A stretch of 64,000 nt of DNA, taken from Polynucleobacter sp. SHI8. GTDB lineage: Bacteria > Pseudomonadota > Gammaproteobacteria > Burkholderiales > Burkholderiaceae. Location of the stretch: the NCBI RefSeq assembly GCF_027944005.1, contig NZ_AP027204.1, forward strand, positions 1,302,001 to 1,366,000. The letters run 5' to 3'. Position 1 is the first letter of the stretch. Each line of letters opens with the position of its first letter. Below are positions 18,412 to 26,752 of this stretch, in pieces. Made by a program: the position numbers and the translations under genes. The notes below the pieces were generated by a model, which was not told the DNA's origin, ran no database searches, and saw nothing but the letters and a program-made list of their open reading frames with translations.

Positions 18412-19626
18412 TCACACGCGTTCAATCATCATGGCAATTCCCTGCCCGACACCTATACACATGGTACAGAGAGCATAACGGCCTTGACGATGTTCTAATT
18501 CATAGAGTGCTGTGGTAATTAGTCTAGCTCCGCTCATGCCCAAAGGATGTCCAAGTGCAATGGCACCACCATTTGGATTTACCCTTGCATCATCATCTGC
18601 TACACCAAGTTCACGAAGAGTGGCAATCCCCTGTGCAGCAAATGCTTCATTGAGTTCAATAACGTCTACTTGATCAATGCTCATCCCTAATTGCGCTAAG
18701 AGTTTTTTGCTCGCAGGTGCAGGACCAATCCCCATCACTCTAGGTGGCACTCCAGCAGTTGCCATTCCTAAAATTTTTGCTCGTGGTTTTAATTGATATT
18801 GATTCATGGCTTGTTCGGAAGCAATCAACAGTGCGCAAGCTCCGTCATTTACTCCAGATGAATTTCCAGCAGTTACACTTCCATCAGGACGAACAATCGG
18901 CTTTAATTTTTGTAAAGCTTCAATGGTAGTTGAACGTGGATGCTCATCCAAAAGAATGGTAAAAACTTCACCTTTTTTGGAAGTAATATTTACTGGCACA
19001 ATTTCTTTACCTAAACGCCCATTGTTCTGGGCAAGTAAAGCTTTTTCCTGACTTCTCAAAGCAAATGCATCCTGATCTGCGCGAGATACTACATAATCAT
19101 CTGCGACGTTCTGTGCAGTCTCAGGCATCGAATCAACACCATACATTTGTTTCATTAATGGATTAACAAAACGCCAGCCGATTGTTGTGTCATAAACAGC
19201 ATTGTTTCTAGAAAAAGCAGTTTCAGCTTTTGGCATTACAAATGGGGCACGACTCATACTTTCAACACCGCCAGCTATACCCATTTGGATTTGACCTGAA
19301 GCAATCGCACGCGCTACAACACCAATTGCATCCATACCAGAGCCGCATAAACGATTGACTGTAGAACCAGGAACATCCACCGGTAAGCCTGCCAATAATG
19401 AACTCATATGGGCTACATTACGATTATCTTCACCAGCTTGATTGGCGTTTCCATACACTACCTCATCTAACTTAGTCCAATCTACAGAGGGGTTTCTTGC
19501 CATCAATGCTTTAATCGGTAATGCACCTAAATCATCCGTTCGAATACTGGATAAAATACCGCCATAACGACCAATCGGTGTTCTCACAGCATCACATAAA
19601 TACGCGACAGGTATTCCATTCGACAT
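18412..19626 (-). CDS. pcaF: 3-oxoadipyl-CoA thiolase
   Basis: A 404-residue thiolase. The nucleophile C94 lies in NRLCGSGMDA, the catalytic histidine in NPNGGAIALGHPLGMSGARL and the second cysteine in CTMCIGVGQG. Segments IGWRFVNPLMKQMYGVDSMPETA and NANQAGEDNRNVA are characteristic of the beta-ketoadipate thiolases PcaF/PaaJ rather than acetoacetyl-CoA thiolases. It splits 3-oxoadipyl-CoA to succinyl-CoA and acetyl-CoA. It directly follows the pcaIJ CoA-transferase genes, which supports the assignment; a paralogue role in phenylacetate degradation is possible. Confidence 0.9.
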   Translation of the reverse strand: MSNGIPVAYLCDAVRTPIGRYGGILSSIRTDDLGALPIKALMARNPSVDWTKLDEVVYGNANQAGEDNRNVAHMSSLLAGLPVDVPGSTVNRLCGSGMDAIGVVARAIASGQIQMGIAGGVESMSRAPFVMPKAETAFSRNNAVYDTTIGWRFVNPLMKQMYGVDSMPETAQNVADDYVVSRADQDAFALRSQEKALLAQNNGRLGKEIVPVNITSKKGEVFTILLDEHPRSTTIEALQKLKPIVRPDGSVTAGNSSGVNDGACALLIASEQAMNQYQLKPRAKILGMATAGVPPRVMGIGPAPASKKLLAQLGMSIDQVDVIELNEAFAAQGIATLRELGVADDDARVNPNGGAIALGHPLGMSGARLITTALYELEHRQGRYALCTMCIGVGQGIAMMIERV

Positions 19627-19627
19627 A

Positions 19628-20284
19628 TTAATTTCCTTTTATTAATTGGGCTTGAGTTACTGCTTGGACAGTTTCGATGCTCATGCCATTAAATAATTCT
19701 TTGACTAAAAAACCTTGTGGAGTAATCTCAAAAATACCCAAATCTGTAAATACCATAGCAACACAAGCAACGCCAGTTAAAGGATAGGTACATTTGTCAA
19801 CTAACTTACTTACACCATCTTTTGTCTGATGTTCCATCATTACAAAGGTTTTTTTCGCTCCAACAGCCAAATCCATAGCCCCACCAACAGCAGGGATTGC
19901 ATCTGCTTCACCAGTATGCCAACTTGCTAAGTCCCCTGTTTGTGATACTTGAAATGCCCCTAAAACACAAATATCTAAATGACCACCACGCATCATGGCA
20001 AAGGAGTCCGCTTGATGAAAGAATGCTCCTCCTGGTTCAAGAGTTACTGGTTGCTTACCCGCATTGATTAAATCCCAATCCTCCTGGCCTTTTTCTGGCG
20101 CAGGACCCATCCCCAAAATACCATTTTCAGAATGCAAGAAGATGTCTTTATCTTCAGGCAAATAATTCGCCACCAAGGTTGGCATTCCAATACCAAGGTT
20201 CACATAAGAACCCTCATCGATATGGAGAGCTATTTTCTGTGCAATTTCGTTTCTTGTAATAGGTTTTAGATTATTTTGACTCAT
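19628..20284 (-). CDS. pcaJ: 3-oxoacid CoA-transferase subunit B (3-oxoadipate type)
   Basis: A 218-residue beta subunit of a class I CoA-transferase. The catalytic glutamate is E53 in LHSENGILGMGP, and the glycine-rich NLGIGMPTLVANYL lies just before. With subunit A it transfers CoA from succinyl-CoA to 3-oxoadipate. The ATG overlaps the end of the subunit A gene by four bases, and the thiolase gene follows after one base, so translation of all three is coupled. Acetoacetate as substrate (ScoB) cannot be excluded from sequence alone; the PcaF-like neighbour favours 3-oxoadipate. Confidence 0.86.
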   Translation of the reverse strand: MSQNNLKPITRNEIAQKIALHIDEGSYVNLGIGMPTLVANYLPEDKDIFLHSENGILGMGPAPEKGQEDWDLINAGKQPVTLEPGGAFFHQADSFAMMRGGHLDICVLGAFQVSQTGDLASWHTGEADAIPAVGGAMDLAVGAKKTFVMMEHQTKDGVSKLVDKCTYPLTGVACVAMVFTDLGIFEITPQGFLVKELFNGMSIETVQAVTQAQLIKGN

Positions 20285-20952
20285 GACTCACCTCTTACTA
20301 GTGCGACGTGTTGCACAAAAATTCCCGGAGTAACAACAGTCTCAGGATCAATCTCACCGATCTCAACAAGCTCACTTACCTGCGCAATAGTTGTTTTGGC
20401 AGCTGTTGCCATAACGGGACCAAAATTACGAGCGGCTTTTCGGTAAACCAAGTTCCCATAACGATCAGCACGCAAAGCTCTGATAAGGGCAAAGTCGGCA
20501 GCTAAAGGCGTCTCAAATACATAATGTTTCCCATTGATTAGGCGTGTCTCTTTACCTTGTGCCAATAAAGTTCCATAAGCAGTTTGAGTAAAGAACCCTC
20601 CCAAACCTGCTCCCTGAGCGCGAATACGCTCGGCAAGATTACCTTGTGGAACTAACTCTAGTTCTATTTGCTTGGATCGATAGAGTGTTTCAAAGTGGTG
20701 AGAATCAGCCATTCTAGGATATGAACATATGATTTTTCTGACTCGACGCGCCTTTAGCAAGGCAGCAATACCAGTCTCACCGCTACCAGCATTATTGGTA
20801 ATAATGACCAGGTCTTTTGCATCTTGCTCAACCAGACAGTCGATTAAATCATGAGGGATACCAGATCCCCCAAAACCACCAACCATAATCGTTGCACCAT
20901 CCTTTAAACCCTTAAAGGCATCTTCCATCCGACCTAAAATTTTATTAATCAT
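20281..20952 (-). CDS. pcaI: 3-oxoacid CoA-transferase subunit A (3-oxoadipate type)
   Basis: A 223-residue alpha subunit of a class I CoA-transferase, with the CoA-binding opening GATIMVGGFGGSGIPHDLI and NNAGSGETGIAALL. It forms the heteromeric transferase with the downstream gene, which it overlaps by four bases. It starts 17 bases after the fumarylpyruvate-hydrolase-like gene on the same strand, so one transcript probably carries hydrolase, pcaI, pcaJ and pcaF. No PcaR-like regulator is adjacent. Confidence 0.86.
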   Translation of the reverse strand: MINKILGRMEDAFKGLKDGATIMVGGFGGSGIPHDLIDCLVEQDAKDLVIITNNAGSGETGIAALLKARRVRKIICSYPRMADSHHFETLYRSKQIELELVPQGNLAERIRAQGAGLGGFFTQTAYGTLLAQGKETRLINGKHYVFETPLAADFALIRALRADRYGNLVYRKAARNFGPVMATAAKTTIAQVSELVEIGEIDPETVVTPGIFVQHVALVRGES

Positions 20953-20968
20953 TCAATTTCTACACTAT

Positions 20969-21664
20969 TTATTCGGCAGGACCAATATGTAACTCTAAAC
21001 TCCCAAGCTGATCAATATTACCGACCAAATGGTCACCCGTTACAACAGGACCAACACCCTCTGGAGTTCCGGTATAAATCAAATCGCCTGTATTTAAATG
21101 GTAGTACTCAGACAAGTTAGCAATAATTTCTGCAACATTCCAAATCATGTCTTTTAAATCTGCTTTTTGTTTCGTTACACCATTGACCAGTAAATCAATA
21201 TTTCCCTGATTTAACTCACCAATCTCTGATTTAGGTACTAATGGAGTAATCACAGCAGAATTTTCAAATGCTTTACCAAAGTCCCATGGACGTCCAATTT
21301 CGCGACTTTTAATTTGTAAATCTCTTCTTGTCATATCTAATCCACAGGCATAACCATAAATATAATCCTGTGCATTTTCTACAGAAACTCTAAAAGCAGG
21401 CTTACTAATTGCAATCACTAATTCCATTTCGTAGTGAAGGTTCTTGGTTCCGAGTGAATATGGAATCGTTGCACCACTCAAAACTAAAGAGTTGGCTGCT
21501 TTAGTAAAATAAAACGGTGGCTCACGATCAGGATCAAAGCCCATTTCTCTTGCATGAGCCGCATAATTTCTGCCTACACAAAAGATTCTAGAGACAGCAT
21601 ATTGTAATTGTGAGCCACGAACTGGCACACTTGGAATGGGTTCTGGGGTATACACGTAATCCAC
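20969..21664 (-). CDS. Fumarylacetoacetate hydrolase family protein, fumarylpyruvate hydrolase-like
   Basis: A 231-residue FAH-fold hydrolase. CVGRNYAAHAREMGFDPDREPPFYF and NLHYEMELVIAI (metal-binding glutamates), then GYACGLDMTRRDLQ and GDLIYTGTPEGVGPV, are typical. The opening VP..GS...V.RIFCVGRNYAAHAREMG resembles NagK-type fumarylpyruvate hydrolases of gentisate pathways, which release fumarate and pyruvate. It is the first gene of the run leading into pcaIJF. No gentisate dioxygenase or maleylpyruvate isomerase gene is in the window; the Rieske oxygenase at 50903 could supply gentisate, so the two may be linked. Confidence 0.8.
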   Translation of the reverse strand: MDYVYTPEPIPSVPVRGSQLQYAVSRIFCVGRNYAAHAREMGFDPDREPPFYFTKAANSLVLSGATIPYSLGTKNLHYEMELVIAISKPAFRVSVENAQDYIYGYACGLDMTRRDLQIKSREIGRPWDFGKAFENSAVITPLVPKSEIGELNQGNIDLLVNGVTKQKADLKDMIWNVAEIIANLSEYYHLNTGDLIYTGTPEGVGPVVTGDHLVGNIDQLGSLELHIGPAE

Positions 21665-21751
21665 GATTCGTCACCTTTCAAGTTGATTTAATTGATCTTG
21701 TTAGGATGATAAACCAAAAGAAAAAAGTATCTCTACTAAGAAAGCTTTTTA

Positions 21752-22747
21752 TTACTCTTCACTCAAAGAATTCGCTTTATTGTCCAATATGGTCATTCCA
21801 GAACCGCTATCCGAAGAAGCATTCAATTTAGTTGCAGGAAGAGCTGCGTTAGAAAAAGTCTCAGACTCATTATTCTCTTTCAATTGACTTACAACAATCG
21901 TTTTGACTGGCTCCGTACGTAATTGAACTGGTGCTTCTTTAAGTTCAATACTTTGGATATTTTGAGTCAAACTGACCACTTTCATTCCTTGAAAATATGC
22001 ATCAATTTCCTGAAAATGATGGCTAAGAAGTCGAAATGGCCCGACGCCACTCACAACTTTATTTTGTCCTGGCACGACATCAATTTTTTGTTGACTTCCA
22101 TTACCATCAATCACACATACACTTTGCGGTGTTTTACTTGTTAAGACAACAAAATTACCGGCGAAGTTAGCCTTTGATGGCACAAAAGTACTCGTGTATT
22201 GAGCTTGAATTGCACAAGGATTTGTATTATCTTGCGTTAATTTTTGGTCCAGGACGATCACTTCTTCTTTGAACCCATCTTCTGCATTCAAGGATTGAGC
22301 TGTTTGTATTTCTGAGTTTTTTGGCGAAGAAATTGCAACACTGTAAAGATTTGCATCTGGACTTAAAAATTCATAAGCACTATATGCCGTAATGATCAAA
22401 CAAATAAGACCTAAACCCATTGCACCGCTGAAGGAAAACTTCGGTAATGGTGCTGATTGATTACTACGATGAAAACCTGAAAAATTGATTTCAGATTTAA
22501 GTTGGGGTGCAACGCCTAAAAATGCTTGTTCTGAAGTCATTCCTAAAAGCGCAGCCATTTTTTGGGCTGTTTTTAATTTTTGCCCTTCTGTATAAAAAGA
22601 AGATTTTCCACCCTCTTCAATTTGTTGAATTTGTAATACAGAACAACATAATTTTTGACTGATAGAAGATCGAGATTTACCCTGCAACTCTCTTGCTTGT
22701 TGAAAATTTTCACCAATAATGTAGGACTCTATGTCGATCGGATGCAT
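21752..22747 (-). CDS. RodZ-like helix-turn-helix membrane protein
   Basis: A 331-residue protein with an N-terminal helix-turn-helix of the Xre/RodZ type (about residues 12-75, LQGKSRSSISQKLCCSVLQIQQIEEG), one transmembrane helix (about 108-128) and a periplasmic part whose segment VCVIDGNGSQQKIDVVPGQNKVVSGVGPFRLL matches the beta-rich DUF4115 domain of RodZ. RodZ links MreB to the envelope and shapes rods. The C-terminal tail is serine/asparagine-rich and low in complexity. Unlike many bacteria, it is not next to ispG here, so identity as the main RodZ is inferred from architecture only. Confidence 0.7.
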   Translation of the reverse strand: MHPIDIESYIIGENFQQARELQGKSRSSISQKLCCSVLQIQQIEEGGKSSFYTEGQKLKTAQKMAALLGMTSEQAFLGVAPQLKSEINFSGFHRSNQSAPLPKFSFSGAMGLGLICLIITAYSAYEFLSPDANLYSVAISSPKNSEIQTAQSLNAEDGFKEEVIVLDQKLTQDNTNPCAIQAQYTSTFVPSKANFAGNFVVLTSKTPQSVCVIDGNGSQQKIDVVPGQNKVVSGVGPFRLLSHHFQEIDAYFQGMKVVSLTQNIQSIELKEAPVQLRTEPVKTIVVSQLKENNESETFSNAALPATKLNASSDSGSGMTILDNKANSLSEE

Positions 22748-22875
22748 AAATTGAATTCAAATAATCTCGTGATTTTTTTAACAAATATCTACACAAATAT
22801 TGGTAGAATTTATTAATCCAATAACTCTATTAAAAATATATGACAAACCCAATCTTTTTGTCATAAAAATAACCT

Positions 22876-24012
22876 ATGTCAACAATCAATTATTTGACCC
22901 AAATTCATATCGAATTCGGTGCTTTAGAAAAATTACTCACTGAGTGTGAACGAATTGGTATTAAACACCCTTTGATCGTTACTGATCAAGGAATTAAACA
23001 AGCTGGAATTCTTGCTCAAGCTCTCATTCAATTAAAAGACTTGCCAGTCACCATCTTTGAAGACACACCTTCTAATCCAACTGAAGCCGCCGCTCAAGAA
23101 GCTGCTAAGACTTATAACCAATATCAATGTGATGGTTTAATCGCATTAGGCGGCGGATCATCCATCGATTGTGCGAAAGCTGTTGCCATCCTAGCAACCC
23201 ATCCAGACCCCTTAAAAACGTATGCCACGATTGAAGGTGGATCTCCAAAAATTACTGCGAATACCGCACCACTAATCGCAGTTCCCACAACGAGTGGAAC
23301 TGGCAGTGAAGTAGCAAGGGGCGCGATTGTTATATTGAATGATGGAAGAAAAGTAGGGTTGCACTCATGGTTTTTAATGCCGAAGGCAGCGATCTGCGAC
23401 CCCCTTCTGACCATCGGCTTACCCCCTCGATTAACCGCTGCAACTGGCATGGATGCGATCGCACACTGCATGGAAACTTTTATGGCTGCGCCTTTTAATC
23501 CTCCAGCAGATGGTATTGCATTAGATGGATTAAGAAGGGCTTGGTCTCATATAGAAAAAGCTACCAATCAGGGTCAAGATCGAAATGCCCGTTTGCAAAT
23601 GATGTCTGCTTCCATGCAAGGGGCAATGGCTTTTCAAAAGGGCTTAGGCTGTGTCCATAGTCTTAGTCACAGCTTAGGCGGAGTCAATCCAAAATTACAT
23701 CATGGTACCCTCAATGCTATTTTCCTCCCCAGTGTGATTCGCTTTAATCAAGATGCACCTTCGGTAATTGATGAATCCAGAATCTTACGCATGGCACAAG
23801 CCATGGGTTTATCTTCTGCTCAGGATGTTATTCCTGCAATTATCGATTTAAATCAACGCTTAGGACTTCCAAAGGGATTAAAAGAACTTGGCGTCAATCA
23901 GGAACAATTTCCGAATATCATCCGAGGGGCAATCAAGGACCACTGTCATTTAATGAATCCGAAAATTGCCACTTCTGAAGATTATGAAATGATGCTTCTG
24001 GAGTCTATGTAA
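22876..24012 (+). CDS. Iron-containing alcohol dehydrogenase
   Basis: A 378-residue group III (Fe-dependent) dehydrogenase. The NAD-binding LIALGGGSSIDCAKAVAI is at about residue 93, and the metal ligands are in GMDAIAHCMETF, HSLSHSLGG and HHGTLNAIFLP (one aspartate and three histidines). The family covers butanol, glycerol, 4-hydroxybutyrate and maleylacetate reductases; the segment PTTSGTGSEVARGAIV is shared by the alcohol-type members. It stands alone, divergent from the RodZ-like gene. Substrate is not evident. Confidence 0.9.
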   Translation: MSTINYLTQIHIEFGALEKLLTECERIGIKHPLIVTDQGIKQAGILAQALIQLKDLPVTIFEDTPSNPTEAAAQEAAKTYNQYQCDGLIALGGGSSIDCAKAVAILATHPDPLKTYATIEGGSPKITANTAPLIAVPTTSGTGSEVARGAIVILNDGRKVGLHSWFLMPKAAICDPLLTIGLPPRLTAATGMDAIAHCMETFMAAPFNPPADGIALDGLRRAWSHIEKATNQGQDRNARLQMMSASMQGAMAFQKGLGCVHSLSHSLGGVNPKLHHGTLNAIFLPSVIRFNQDAPSVIDESRILRMAQAMGLSSAQDVIPAIIDLNQRLGLPKGLKELGVNQEQFPNIIRGAIKDHCHLMNPKIATSEDYEMMLLESM

Positions 24013-24051
24013 GATATATCAGTTAGAATGAAAAAGCTGTTTAACCTTATT

Positions 24052-24083
24052 AACTAATTTTGGATTAATGATTAGTTTTTTTT
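24052..24083 (+). terminator. Possible rho-independent terminator after the Fe-alcohol dehydrogenase gene
   Basis: A 7-bp AT-rich inverted repeat (AACTAAT at 24052-24058 and ATTAGTT at 24071-24077) is followed by a run of eight T residues (24076-24083). It lies 40 bases after the stop at 24012 and before the nuclease gene. The stem is weak because it has only one GC pair. Confidence 0.4.
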
Positions 24084-24100
24084 CAAATGATTAGGAAATA

Positions 24101-24637
24101 ATGAATTTTATAAAAAAACTCTTAATTTTTTTCTTGTTAAGTCTTCTTAGCTTTGTTCATCTATCATTTGCCGAGAATCTGACTAAATCAACTGGCACAA
24201 TTACCGGCAAAGTCATTGGTATTTCAGATGGTGACACCATCACCATTCTTAACGATAAACAAGAGCAAATTAAAGTTCGTCTAGCTGGTATCGATTGCCC
24301 TGAAAAGTCTCAAGCCTTCGGCAACCGCGCAAAAATAACTCTGAGCAATAAAGTTTTTTCCCAAAATGTCAAAGTAGAAACTCGCGATAAAGATAAATAT
24401 GGCAGGACCCTAGGTATTGTTAAAGTCGGTGATGAAGATATCAACGAATATATGATCTCTCAAGGGGTGGCTTGGCATTATAAAAAATACGCGAAAAGCC
24501 AACCGGAAGAAGAAGCTAATCGTTACGCAAAAGCACAAGAACTTGCTAGTCAAAATAAACGTGGTTTGTGGATTCAAGATAACCCAATGCCACCTTGGGA
24601 ATTTCGTGATCAAGCTAAAAAAGCTCCAAAAAAGTAG
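24101..24637 (+). CDS. Secreted thermonuclease-family (SNase-like) nuclease
   Basis: A 178-residue protein with a cleavable signal peptide (about residues 1-24, ending LSFAE) and a staphylococcal-nuclease-like OB fold. The catalytic set is visible: VIGISDGDTITI, then VRLAGIDCPEKSQAFG (arginine and glutamate) and RDKDKYGRTLGIV (second arginine). It should be a calcium-dependent periplasmic or secreted DNase/RNase. It is 28 bases upstream of the hydroxypyruvate isomerase gene but with no functional link. Confidence 0.9.
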   Translation: MNFIKKLLIFFLLSLLSFVHLSFAENLTKSTGTITGKVIGISDGDTITILNDKQEQIKVRLAGIDCPEKSQAFGNRAKITLSNKVFSQNVKVETRDKDKYGRTLGIVKVGDEDINEYMISQGVAWHYKKYAKSQPEEEANRYAKAQELASQNKRGLWIQDNPMPPWEFRDQAKKAPKK

Positions 24638-24664
24638 TTTTCTTCCAATTTAAACAAGTCATTT

Positions 24665-25441
24665 ATGCCAACATTCTCAGCAAATCTTTCAATGATGTAC
24701 CAAGAAGTTGATTTTATTGACCGTTTTGGTTTAGCCGCAGCAGATGGTTTTGAGTTCGTAGAATTTTTATTTCCATACACCTATCCAGCACAAGCAATTG
24801 TTGATCAATTGACAATCCACGGTCTTAAGTTACAGTTATTTAACTTACCACCCGGCGATTATCAAGCGGGTGAAAGAGGTTTAGCAATTCTTCCTGATCG
24901 TCAAAAAGAATTTGATGATGGCTTAGCTCTTGCCATCGAGTATGCGCAAGCCATGGATTGCCCAAATTTGCATCTAATGGCAGGCATTATTCCAGAAGGC
25001 ATATCTCATCAAGAACTCAGAGCATGTTATTTAAAGCGAATTGAACAAGCAGCCATTGCCTGTGAACCGCACAATATTGATGTGGTTATTGAGCCAATCA
25101 ACACCATCACCATGCCAGGATATTTTCTAAATTATCAAGATCAAGCAGTAGAAATTATTCAAGAACTTCTTTTACCAAACGTCAAACTGATGATGGATTT
25201 TTTCCACGCCCAGTTGATGCAAGGTAATTTAGAAAATCTTCTTATCAAAAACTTACCGCATATTGGTCATATTCAAATTGCTGGGGTTCCTCATCGTCAT
25301 GAACCCAATCTGGGTGAGGTCAATTATGAGTATCTATTGCATCTCTTAGATACTTTAGGGTACGAAGGTATTGTCGGTTGTGAATATAAACCCCTCAACG
25401 GCACTTCTGAAGGTTTGAAGTGGTTAAGTTTTTATCGTTGA
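24665..25441 (+). CDS. hyi: Hydroxypyruvate isomerase
   Basis: A 258-residue TIM-barrel protein of the Hyi family, which interconverts hydroxypyruvate and tartronate semialdehyde. Key segments are MYQEVDFIDRFGLAAADGFEFVEFLFPY near the start, DVVIEPINTITMPGYFLN (metal-binding glutamate), LMMDFFHAQLMQGN, HIGHIQIAGVPHRHEP and GCEYKP. Glyoxylate carboligase and tartronate semialdehyde reductase genes are not next to it; the two beta-hydroxyacid dehydrogenases in the window are distant. Its end overlaps the convergent lipoprotein gene by 10 bases. Confidence 0.9.
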   Translation: MPTFSANLSMMYQEVDFIDRFGLAAADGFEFVEFLFPYTYPAQAIVDQLTIHGLKLQLFNLPPGDYQAGERGLAILPDRQKEFDDGLALAIEYAQAMDCPNLHLMAGIIPEGISHQELRACYLKRIEQAAIACEPHNIDVVIEPINTITMPGYFLNYQDQAVEIIQELLLPNVKLMMDFFHAQLMQGNLENLLIKNLPHIGHIQIAGVPHRHEPNLGEVNYEYLLHLLDTLGYEGIVGCEYKPLNGTSEGLKWLSFYR

Positions 25442-25776
25442 TTGGTATGTATTTGAATAACGTCTTCCACAGTTACCGGTTTGATCGTTGTATACCTTGT
25501 AGTTAAGTCCCTTTGTGGAATTTTGTCCAGCTGATATTCTTGACAAACACGTTTGCCATCGATGATGTTATAAAGTTTGCAGTCTTGATCGGCGGCTCCA
25601 GACAACAGATGCTCTGATACGCCCTTACCTGTCGTTACATAACTTGCGCCATTAATTGCGGTCGATTCTATGAACGTTGCAGATGTGGCAGTACTAAAGG
25701 CTGTACTAGCCAATGGCGCTAAAGCACAGCCAGATAAACTACCATAAACAATCAAGAAGCAAACATAGATACGCAT
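25432..25776 (-). CDS. Hypothetical lipoprotein
   Basis: A protein of about 114 residues starting MRIYVCFLIVYGSLSGCALAP, a short signal with lipobox LSGC, so the mature protein is lipid-anchored. An ATG at 25794 would add six residues (MWQDNA) before the hydrophobic signal and is less likely. The mature part has a serine/threonine/alanine-rich stretch and a CKLYNIIDGKRVCQEY segment with two cysteines that could form a disulfide. I do not recognise the family. It lies next to another lipoprotein gene on the same strand. Confidence 0.65.
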   Translation of the reverse strand: MRIYVCFLIVYGSLSGCALAPLASTAFSTATSATFIESTAINGASYVTTGKGVSEHLLSGAADQDCKLYNIIDGKRVCQEYQLDKIPQRDLTTRYTTIKPVTVEDVIQIHTNQR

Positions 25777-25823
25777 GGCATTATCTTGCCACAAATAACT
25801 AAAAGATTGACTTTCTATAAAGA

Positions 25824-26204
25824 TTAATTCAATACTTTATAGCCACGTCCTGCAAGACAACGCTTGATGATCGTTTCTTTTTCAGCATTCCCAGAATACA
25901 ATCCTGATGCACCACCGATAACTCCACCAACTCCAGCAGCTTGCGCGATATTAGTCCCGTTACCTCCTCCAACAAGGCCAATCAATGCTCCAATCGCAGC
26001 ACCACCTGCAGCTTTTTTAGCGCCGTCCTTGGCTGCTCCTTGAGCTTGAGTTGATAGGTTCTGACATTCCATCAAGTCTTGCTGATACTTCGCTTCATCT
26101 ATCCCCTGTTTATCAACGATAGGGGAAAAATTTGACCCTGTATTAGAGCAACCTGCTAGGGCTACAAGTACGAGCAAACTCATGAATTTATTTTGATATG
26201 ACAT
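25824..26204 (-). CDS. Glycine-zipper lipoprotein
   Basis: A 126-residue lipoprotein with lipobox LAGC after a 15-residue hydrophobic core, followed by a glycine-zipper region (GGAAIGALIGLVGGGNGTNIAQ and GVGGVIGGASGLYSG) typical of outer-membrane-associated glycine zipper proteins. Two cysteines occur in the mature part (MECQN and KRCLAGRGYKVLN), the C-terminal CLAGRGY pattern being common in this group. Function is unknown; such proteins are linked to envelope stress and surface structure. An RBS-like GGAG precedes it. Confidence 0.8.
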   Translation of the reverse strand: MSYQNKFMSLLVLVALAGCSNTGSNFSPIVDKQGIDEAKYQQDLMECQNLSTQAQGAAKDGAKKAAGGAAIGALIGLVGGGNGTNIAQAAGVGGVIGGASGLYSGNAEKETIIKRCLAGRGYKVLN

Positions 26205-26284
26205 CTAAGATTCTCCTTGGAGTAAATAATACCTATTAATATACCTATTAAATCTAACATTTGTAAAAAAACCAATCTTTCAAA

Positions 26285-26752
26285 ATGTCTAATCCAATTG
26301 CTATATGCTCCGAATGCGGTAATCCCAGAAACCTCATGGCAATTGACTGTCCTTTCTGTGGATCTAAGGAGTCTTTCATCGATGCTGAGTCAAAATGGCG
26401 TTGCCAAGTCATTAATCTAGAATCGAACATGCCTTTAGTTGAAGAAGCTTTTGAGCGTTTACATCATCATTTAGAAAAATTACGCGGTAAAGGTCTTCGC
26501 GCCATCAAAGTGATTCATGGTCATGGTTCTTCTGGTCGCGGAGGAAATATTCGTCGAGAATTTCGTCAAGCTATGGAATATGGTCTCTGGGGTGAGGCGA
26601 TTATTGAAGTTTATTTCGGTGAAATGCTCTCTCCACACTTGCCCCAATATCAAGATTTAATTAAGACTTATCCAGCTTTGAAAAACTCAATCACGAAAGA
26701 TATGCAAGGCAATCCCGGGATTACCTTGTTAATCCTAGATAAAAACTATTGA
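26285..26752 (+). CDS. Zinc-ribbon and Smr-like domain protein
   Basis: A 155-residue protein combining an N-terminal zinc ribbon (C8xxC11 and C22xxC25) with an Smr-like domain (about residues 40-120) carrying HGHGSSGRGGNIRREF, the loop equivalent to the HGxGxGxLR motif of MutS2/Smr nucleases. Nuclease-type Smr domains act on branched DNA or on stalled ribosome mRNA; here the canonical LR after the glycine loop is replaced by GGNIR. It converges with the AcuI-like gene with a seven-base overlap. Confidence 0.75.
   Translation: MSNPIAICSECGNPRNLMAIDCPFCGSKESFIDAESKWRCQVINLESNMPLVEEAFERLHHHLEKLRGKGLRAIKVIHGHGSSGRGGNIRREFRQAMEYGLWGEAIIEVYFGEMLSPHLPQYQDLIKTYPALKNSITKDMQGNPGITLLILDKNY

Noticed and set aside
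23124..23471. Open frame of 115 codons antisense to the Fe-alcohol dehydrogenase
   Set aside because: Lies wholly inside a gene with all metal ligands in place; no independent support.
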